This document shows, one piece after another, positions 59,719 through 64,000 of a stretch of DNA of 64,000 nucleotides. Every line of letters begins with the position of its first letter. The first letter of the stretch is position 1. Source of the DNA: Streptomyces sp. R33 (lineage in GTDB: Bacteria > Actinomycetota > Actinomycetes > Streptomycetales > Streptomycetaceae); assembly GCF_041200175.1 (NCBI RefSeq), contig NZ_CP165727.1:3633501-3697500 (forward strand), read 5' to 3'. The notes below the pieces were generated by a model. The model did not search any database. It was not told the origin of the DNA and worked only from the letters and a program-made list of their open reading frames with translations. The translations under genes were made by a program, and so were the position numbers.

Positions 59719-60336
59719 TCAGGAGCGCCGTACGGCGGTCTCGGCCGCACCGGCGGTCCCCGCCGCCTCGTCGACCGGTGACCCGAGCTGCGCCGGGACC
59801 CCGCTGACCGGGCCGCTGCCGAAGGGGTACTCGTGCAGCTTCCGCCAGACGCCGTCCGAGCCCTGCTCGTAGAGCGCGAAGCCCGTGCAGGTCCACTGCG
59901 CCGCGTACTCGGCGAGGGTCGTGAACGCCAGGTCCATCGCCTCCTCGGAGATCCCGTGGGCGACCGTGACGTGCGGGTGGTACGGGAAGGCCAGCTCCCG
60001 GTCGAGCGGCCCGTCCGGGTCGCGGACCAGGCCCTGGAGCCGGGTGCAGCCCGTACCGCCCTCGACGACCTGGACGAAGACGACCGGCGAGAGCGGGCGG
60101 AACGTGCCGGTGCCGGCGAGCCGCATCGCGAAGGGGCCGAAGGCGGCCGCGACCTCGGACAGGTGGGCCCTGATCTCCGCCAGCCGGTCCGCCTCCACCT
60201 CGGTGGGCGGGAGGAGGGTGACATGCGTGGGGATGCCGTGCGCGGCAGCGTCCCCGAAGCCGGTGCGCAGCTCCTGGAGCTGGCTGCCGTACGGCTCCGG
60301 GACCGCGATCGAAACGCCGAGCGTTACGGTCCCCAC
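59719..60336 (-). CDS. 2'-5' RNA ligase / phosphodiesterase-like protein
   Basis: 205 residues. Two HxT motifs of the 2H phosphoesterase superfamily: PTHVTLLPP and HPHVTVAHG. Hydrolyses or ligates 2',5'- or cyclic phosphodiester bonds; substrate unknown. GTG 60336 with an excellent GGAGGAG seven bases upstream. The C-terminal ~25 residues are low complexity (Ala/Gly/Thr). 168 bases of uncertain content separate it from yihY. Confidence 0.9.
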   Translation of the reverse strand: MGTVTLGVSIAVPEPYGSQLQELRTGFGDAAAHGIPTHVTLLPPTEVEADRLAEIRAHLSEVAAAFGPFAMRLAGTGTFRPLSPVVFVQVVEGGTGCTRLQGLVRDPDGPLDRELAFPYHPHVTVAHGISEEAMDLAFTTLAEYAAQWTCTGFALYEQGSDGVWRKLHEYPFGSGPVSGVPAQLGSPVDEAAGTAGAAETAVRRS

Positions 60337-60456
60337 GTATGTCTCCTCCGTCGTCTGGTGCGTACAGGTTGCGTACGGGTCCTGCCGACCCAGTGTGGGG
60401 CCAGCACCCCCCGGATTGCCAGGGCCTCTTTCCCTGACCGATTCGTCAGCCCCGCC

Positions 60457-61470
60457 TCAGTGCTTCGCGGGCACCAGGCCGAGGCGGTCGTAGGCCTGCG
60501 CCAGGGTCTCGGCGGCGACCGCGCGGGCCTTCTCCGCACCCTTGGCGAGGATGGAGTCCAGCGTCTCCGGGTCGTCCAGGTATTCCTGGGTGCGCTGCTT
60601 GAACGGTGTGACGAAATCGACCATCACACCGGCCAGGTCCGTCTTCAGCGCGCCGTAGCCCTTGCCCTCGTACTTGGCCTCGAGGGCCGGGACCGACTCC
60701 CCCGTGAGGGTGGAGTAGATCGTGAGCAGGTTGCTGACGCCGGGCTTGTGCTCGGTGTCGAAGCGGACCTCGGCCTCGGTGTCGGTGACCGCGCTCTTGA
60801 TCTTCTTCTCGGTGACCTTGGGCTCGTCGAGGAGGTTGATCAGGCCCTTGGGGGACGACGCGGACTTCGACATCTTGATCGTCGGGTCCTGGAGGTCGTA
60901 GATCTTCGCGACCTCCTTGACGATGTGCGCGGCGGGGAGGGTGAAGGTCTGGCCGTAGCGCTGGTTGAAGCGCTCGGCCAGGTCGCGGGTCAGCTCGATG
61001 TGCTGGCGCTGGTCCTCGCCGACGGGGACGGCGTTCGCCTGGTAGAGCAGGATGTCGGCGACCTGGAGGATCGGGTACGTGAACAGGCCGACGGTGGCGT
61101 TGTTGACGCCGCCCTTGGCGGACTTGTCCTTGAACTGGGTCATCCGGCTGGCCTCGCCGAAGCCGGTGATGCAGTTCATGACCCAGCCGAGCTGTGCGTG
61201 CTCGGGGACGTGGCTCTGGATGAAGAGCGTGCAGCGCTCGGGGTCGAGCCCGGCGGCGAGCAGCTGCGCGGCGGAGAGCCGGGTGTTGGCGCGGAGCGCG
61301 GCCGGATCCTGCGGCATGGTGATCGCGTGCAGGTCGACCACCATGTAGAAGGCGTCGTGCGTCTCCTGCAGGGCGACGTACTGGCGGATGGCTCCGAGGT
61401 AGTTCCCGAGGTGGAACGAACCGGAGGTGGGCTGGATACCGGAGAGCGCGCGAGGACGATCAGAAGCCAT
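60457..61470 (-). CDS. trpS: Tryptophanyl-tRNA synthetase
   Basis: 337 residues, class I synthetase: GSFHLGNY (HIGH-type), DLHAIT, GEDQRQHIELTRD (Trp/ATP site) and KMSKS. Streptomyces often carries a second, indolmycin-resistant TrpRS elsewhere. This copy looks like the housekeeping form by its position next to glyA, but I cannot decide from sequence alone. ATG 61470. No T-box-like leader seen. Confidence 0.97.
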   Translation of the reverse strand: MASDRPRALSGIQPTSGSFHLGNYLGAIRQYVALQETHDAFYMVVDLHAITMPQDPAALRANTRLSAAQLLAAGLDPERCTLFIQSHVPEHAQLGWVMNCITGFGEASRMTQFKDKSAKGGVNNATVGLFTYPILQVADILLYQANAVPVGEDQRQHIELTRDLAERFNQRYGQTFTLPAAHIVKEVAKIYDLQDPTIKMSKSASSPKGLINLLDEPKVTEKKIKSAVTDTEAEVRFDTEHKPGVSNLLTIYSTLTGESVPALEAKYEGKGYGALKTDLAGVMVDFVTPFKQRTQEYLDDPETLDSILAKGAEKARAVAAETLAQAYDRLGLVPAKH

Positions 61471-61528
61471 GGCCCCATTCTCTCAGGTATGACGGCCCTG
61501 CCGGTCCGCACCTGTCCGGAAACCCCAC

Positions 61529-61616
61529 CCGGCCCCGCCCGCGTTCGAGGCGCGGGCCCGGGCGGGGTCCGGGCGGGGATCCCCCGGACGGAGTCCGGCG
61601 GAGGGGCAAGGGCGGG
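61529..61616. repeat. Dispersed Streptomyces palindromic repeat, copy 2 (intergenic)
   Basis: Inverted relative to copy 1 at 56564. Contains CCGGAC-GGA-GTCCGG (61584-61598) and GTTCGAGGCGCGGGCCCG. Lies between glyA and trpS and may act as terminator for glyA. Confidence 0.8.
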
Positions 61617-61668
61617 TGGGGGACGGTGGGGGACGGCTCCGCACAGCGGCCCCCCACCGCGTCCCGGG

Positions 61669-62937
61669 TCAGGAGACCGGGAGGCCAGGGGCGGGGAAGG
61701 CCGCCATCAGGTCCGACACCTCGCGGCGGATCGCGGACAGCGCCGGCTCGTCGGACTTGGACGCCGCGTCCACCGCCCGGGAGATCCACTCCGCCACCAC
61801 CGGCATGTGCTCCGCGCCCAGCCCCCGCGACGTCAGCGAGGGCGTGCCGATGCGGATGCCCGACGGGTCGAACGGCTTGCGGGGGTCGAACGGGACCGTG
61901 TTGTAGTTCACGACGATCCCCGCGCGGTCCAGTGCCTTGGCCGCCACCTTGCCCGGGACCCCCCGCGAGGTCAGGTCCAGCAGGATCAGGTGGTTGTCCG
62001 TACCGCCCGAGACCAGGTCGAAGCCCCGTTCCAGCAGAGCCGCGGCCAGCGCCTTCGCGTTCGCCACCACCGCGTGCGCGTACGTCACGAACGACGGCTG
62101 CGCCGCCTCGTGCAGCGCCACCGCGATGCCCGCCGTCGTCTGGTTGTGCGGCCCGCCCTGGAGTCCCGGGAACACCGCCTTGTCGATGGCCTTCGCGTGC
62201 TCCTCGCGGCACATCAGCATCGCGCCCCGCGGGCCGCGCAGCGTCTTGTGCGTGGTCGTGGAGACCACGTCCACGTGCCCGACGGGCGAGGGGTGCGCCC
62301 CGCCCGCGATCAGGCCCGCGATGTGGGCCACGTCCGCGACCAGGACCGAGCCGGCCTCCCGGGCGATCGAGGCGAACGCCTCGAAGTCGATCGTACGCGG
62401 AAGCGCCGTACCGCCACAGAAGATGATCTTCGGGCGCTCCGCCAGTGCCAGCTCCCGCACCGCGTCGTAGTCGATCAGGCCCGTCTCCGCGGACACCCCG
62501 TACTGCACGCCCCGGAACCAGGACCCCGTCGCCGAGACCCCCCAGCCGTGCGTCAGGTGCCCGCCCATCGGCAGGGCCATGCCCATCACCGTGTCGCCGG
62601 GCTTCGCGAAGGCCAGGTACACCGCGAGGTTCGCCGGCGAGCCGGAGTACGGCTGGACGTTGGCGTGGTCCACCCCGAACAGGCCCTTCGCCCGCTCGAC
62701 GGCCAGCGCCTCGACGCGGTCGATGTTCTGCTGGCCCTCGTAGTAGCGGCGGCCCGGGTAGCCCTCGCTGTACTTGTTCTGCAGCACCGTCCCGGCGGCC
62801 TCGAGCACGGCGGCGGACACGTAGTTCTCACTGGGGATCAGGCGCAGGGTCTGCGCCTGCAGGGATTCCTCGGCCGTGACGTAGGACGCCAGTTCGGGAT
62901 CGGTGGCGAGAAGGGCGGGGTGGCGGCTCGCGCTCAT
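61669..62937 (-). CDS. glyA: Serine hydroxymethyltransferase
   Basis: 422 residues. PLP enzyme converting serine and tetrahydrofolate to glycine and 5,10-methylene-THF. IPSENYVS, NKYSEGYPGRRYYEGQ, VADVAHIAGLIAGG, and the PLP Lys in STTTHKTLRGPRG. ATG 62937 with GGAGGAG six bases upstream. Divergent from rocD. I looked for glycine-riboswitch features in the leader and found none. Confidence 0.97.
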   Translation of the reverse strand: MSASRHPALLATDPELASYVTAEESLQAQTLRLIPSENYVSAAVLEAAGTVLQNKYSEGYPGRRYYEGQQNIDRVEALAVERAKGLFGVDHANVQPYSGSPANLAVYLAFAKPGDTVMGMALPMGGHLTHGWGVSATGSWFRGVQYGVSAETGLIDYDAVRELALAERPKIIFCGGTALPRTIDFEAFASIAREAGSVLVADVAHIAGLIAGGAHPSPVGHVDVVSTTTHKTLRGPRGAMLMCREEHAKAIDKAVFPGLQGGPHNQTTAGIAVALHEAAQPSFVTYAHAVVANAKALAAALLERGFDLVSGGTDNHLILLDLTSRGVPGKVAAKALDRAGIVVNYNTVPFDPRKPFDPSGIRIGTPSLTSRGLGAEHMPVVAEWISRAVDAASKSDEPALSAIRREVSDLMAAFPAPGLPVS

Positions 62938-63106
62938 GGCGGCTCCTCCGGGGTCGATGTCAGATCTCGTCCCCGCGAGGCCCAGGCGAGCGGCCCTGTA
63001 TGCGGTCGTGCGCGCACGACTCCCCCGGAGTTGGTTCTCCGTACGCCAGTCGCCGTGCGTGCCGCCCACCATAGCGGGCGGTCCACAGGAAAGGTTTCCC
63101 CGTCCG

Positions 63107-63133
63107 GTATACGAGCGACGTATAGCCGTATAC
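63107..63133. promoter_or_regulatory. GTATAC-rich element upstream of rocD
   Basis: TATACG-AGCGA-CGTATA palindrome (63108-63124) followed three bases later by CGTATAC (63127-63133). GTATAC occurs at both ends. AT-rich against its surroundings; likely a repressor or activator site in the glyA/rocD divergent region. Confidence 0.55.
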
Positions 63134-63209
63134 AAGGTGATGTGACGCCGGTGGCACCACCCTCGTCACCCCTGTCACCCGGCCCGCCTGACCGACGATC
63201 GGAGACCCC

Positions 63210-64000
63210 GTGTCGACAACTGCTGAAGCCATGCGTTCCGCCGAGGCCCACAGCGCGCACAACTACCACCCGCTGCCCGTCGTCGTGGCGTCCGCGGAAG
63301 GCGCGTGGATGACCGACGTGGAGGGCCGCCGCTACCTGGACATGCTCGCGGGCTACTCGGCACTCAACTTCGGCCACGGCAACCGGCGTCTGCTCGACGC
63401 CGCCAAGGCGCAGCTGGAGCGGGTCACCCTCACCTCGCGGGCCTTCCACCACGACCGGTTCGCCGAGTTCTGCACCGAGCTCGCCGCGCTGTGCGGCAAG
63501 GAGATGGTGCTGCCGATGAACACGGGCGCGGAGGCCGTGGAGACGGCGGTGAAGACCGCGCGCAAGTGGGGTTACGAGGTCAAGGGCGTCCCGGACGGGC
63601 AGGCCAAGATCGTGGTCGCGTCGGGCAACTTCCACGGCCGCACGACGACGATCGTGAGCTTCTCGACGGACCACGAGGCCCGCGACCACTACGGGCCCTA
63701 CACGCCGGGGTTCGAGATCGTGCCGTACGGGGACCTCACCGCGCTGGCCGCGGCCGTCACGGCGAACACCGTGGCCGTGCTGCTGGAGCCGATCCAGGGC
63801 GAGGCGGGGGTGCTGGTTCCGCCCGCCGGGTACCTGCGGGGCGTACGGGAGCTCACGCGCGAGCGGAACGTGCTGTTCATGGCGGACGAGATCCAGTCGG
63901 GGCTGGGCCGGACCGGGAAGACGTTCGCGTGCGAGCACGAGGACGTCGTGCCGGACGTGTACGTCCTCGGCAAGGCGCTGGGCGGCGGCGTGGTCCCGGT
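63210..64000 (+). CDS. rocD: Ornithine aminotransferase, N-terminal part
   Basis: First 263 codons; runs off the right edge. Class III PLP aminotransferase: NYHPLPVVVASAEGAWMTDV, YSALNFGHGN, MNTGAEAVETAVK, GNFHGRTTTIVS, LLEPIQGEAGV, FMADEIQSGLGRTG (PLP Asp), and the start of the PLP-Lys motif (LGKALGGGVVP). It moves the delta-amino group of ornithine to 2-oxoglutarate in arginine catabolism. The frame is open to the end. GTG 63210 with GGAG five bases upstream. Confidence 0.95.
   Translation, partial: MSTTAEAMRSAEAHSAHNYHPLPVVVASAEGAWMTDVEGRRYLDMLAGYSALNFGHGNRRLLDAAKAQLERVTLTSRAFHHDRFAEFCTELAALCGKEMVLPMNTGAEAVETAVKTARKWGYEVKGVPDGQAKIVVASGNFHGRTTTIVSFSTDHEARDHYGPYTPGFEIVPYGDLTALAAAVTANTVAVLLEPIQGEAGVLVPPAGYLRGVRELTRERNVLFMADEIQSGLGRTGKTFACEHEDVVPDVYVLGKALGGGVVP

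Noticed and set aside
59618..59872. Plus-strand ORF (GTG 59618) between yihY and the RNA ligase-like gene
   Set aside because: Mostly antisense to the RNA ligase-like gene, no ribosome binding site, no recognisable domain; coding look is probably a shadow of high GC.
62938..63100. Glycine riboswitch ahead of glyA
   Set aside because: No tandem aptamer features; only a normal GGAGGAG ribosome binding site.
63164..63180. GTCAC-CCCT-GTCAC upstream of rocD as an AfsQ1 box
   Set aside because: The spacer is four bases instead of the required six.

Overview
High-GC actinomycete chromosome, almost certainly Streptomyces. Codons end mostly in G or C, GTG starts are common and stop/start overlaps are frequent. 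Families typical of the genus are present: AfsQ1/SigQ, an SCO4848-type membrane protein, DUF6716, L,D-transpeptidases and a BMP-type nucleoside importer. From memory, the order follows the S. coelicolor SCO4907 (afsQ1) to SCO4837 (glyA) region, shown here from the afsQ end to the glyA end. I see no tRNA, rRNA, CRISPR array, prophage or insertion sequence. The window is core-like chromosome with a few decayed genes and two copies of a palindromic repeat.

Layout. 1-3 kb: afsQ2-afsQ1 diverge from sigQ, with a perfect AfsQ1 box between them, then a P-loop kinase gene. 3-6.4 kb: deoC with two aldehyde dehydrogenase genes, the second truncated. 6.6-11.2 kb: envelope genes (secreted anchored protein, class F sortase, PH-domain, VanZ, PspC and lipoprotein genes). 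11.3-12.5 kb: add. 12.6-22.2 kb: hydrolase, cupin, a PHP/ATP-grasp pair with a divergent LuxR-type regulator, LysR/MFS, an L,D-transpeptidase and an ECF sigma factor. 22.3-29.4 kb: deoA, cdd and a complete nucleoside ABC importer with its BMP lipoprotein. 29.6-30.9 kb: M20 amidohydrolase. 31-38 kb: nonulosonic acid (NeuB/NeuA) and glycosyltransferase cluster, probably for a Kdn-type teichulosonic or polysialic-like wall polymer, ending in an acyltransferase remnant. 38-45 kb: LysE exporter, mutase large subunit, L,D-transpeptidase, sigma/anti-sigma pair and an OHCU decarboxylase-like gene. 45-48.6 kb: sdhCDAB. 48.7-55.6 kb: accessory genes, including a TetR operon with its promoter and twin operators. 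55.6-64 kb: phosphoesterase, DD-peptidase, YihY, 2'-5' RNA ligase-like protein, trpS, glyA and the start of rocD.

The main unifying signal is a 12-bp palindrome, CTACGCGCGTAG. It occurs five times, exactly or nearly so, and each copy lies just upstream of a nucleoside salvage or transport gene: deoC (6384), add (12493), deoA (23648), the nucleoside ABC ATPase (28197) and the BMP lipoprotein (29460). This defines a local nucleoside regulon. No obvious cognate regulator is encoded in the window. Import of nucleosides, deamination (add, cdd), phosphorolysis (deoA) and deoxyribose-phosphate cleavage (deoC, with an aldehyde dehydrogenase downstream) would then be switched together.

Other points: a promoter flanked by two TTGAAC-N2-GTTCAA operators ahead of a tetR operon; an ALDH16-like protein split into two genes; possible ATC and CTG start codons preceded by strong ribosome binding sites; TTA (bldA-type) codons in two genes; and a dispersed palindromic repeat, one copy of which has become protein linker.
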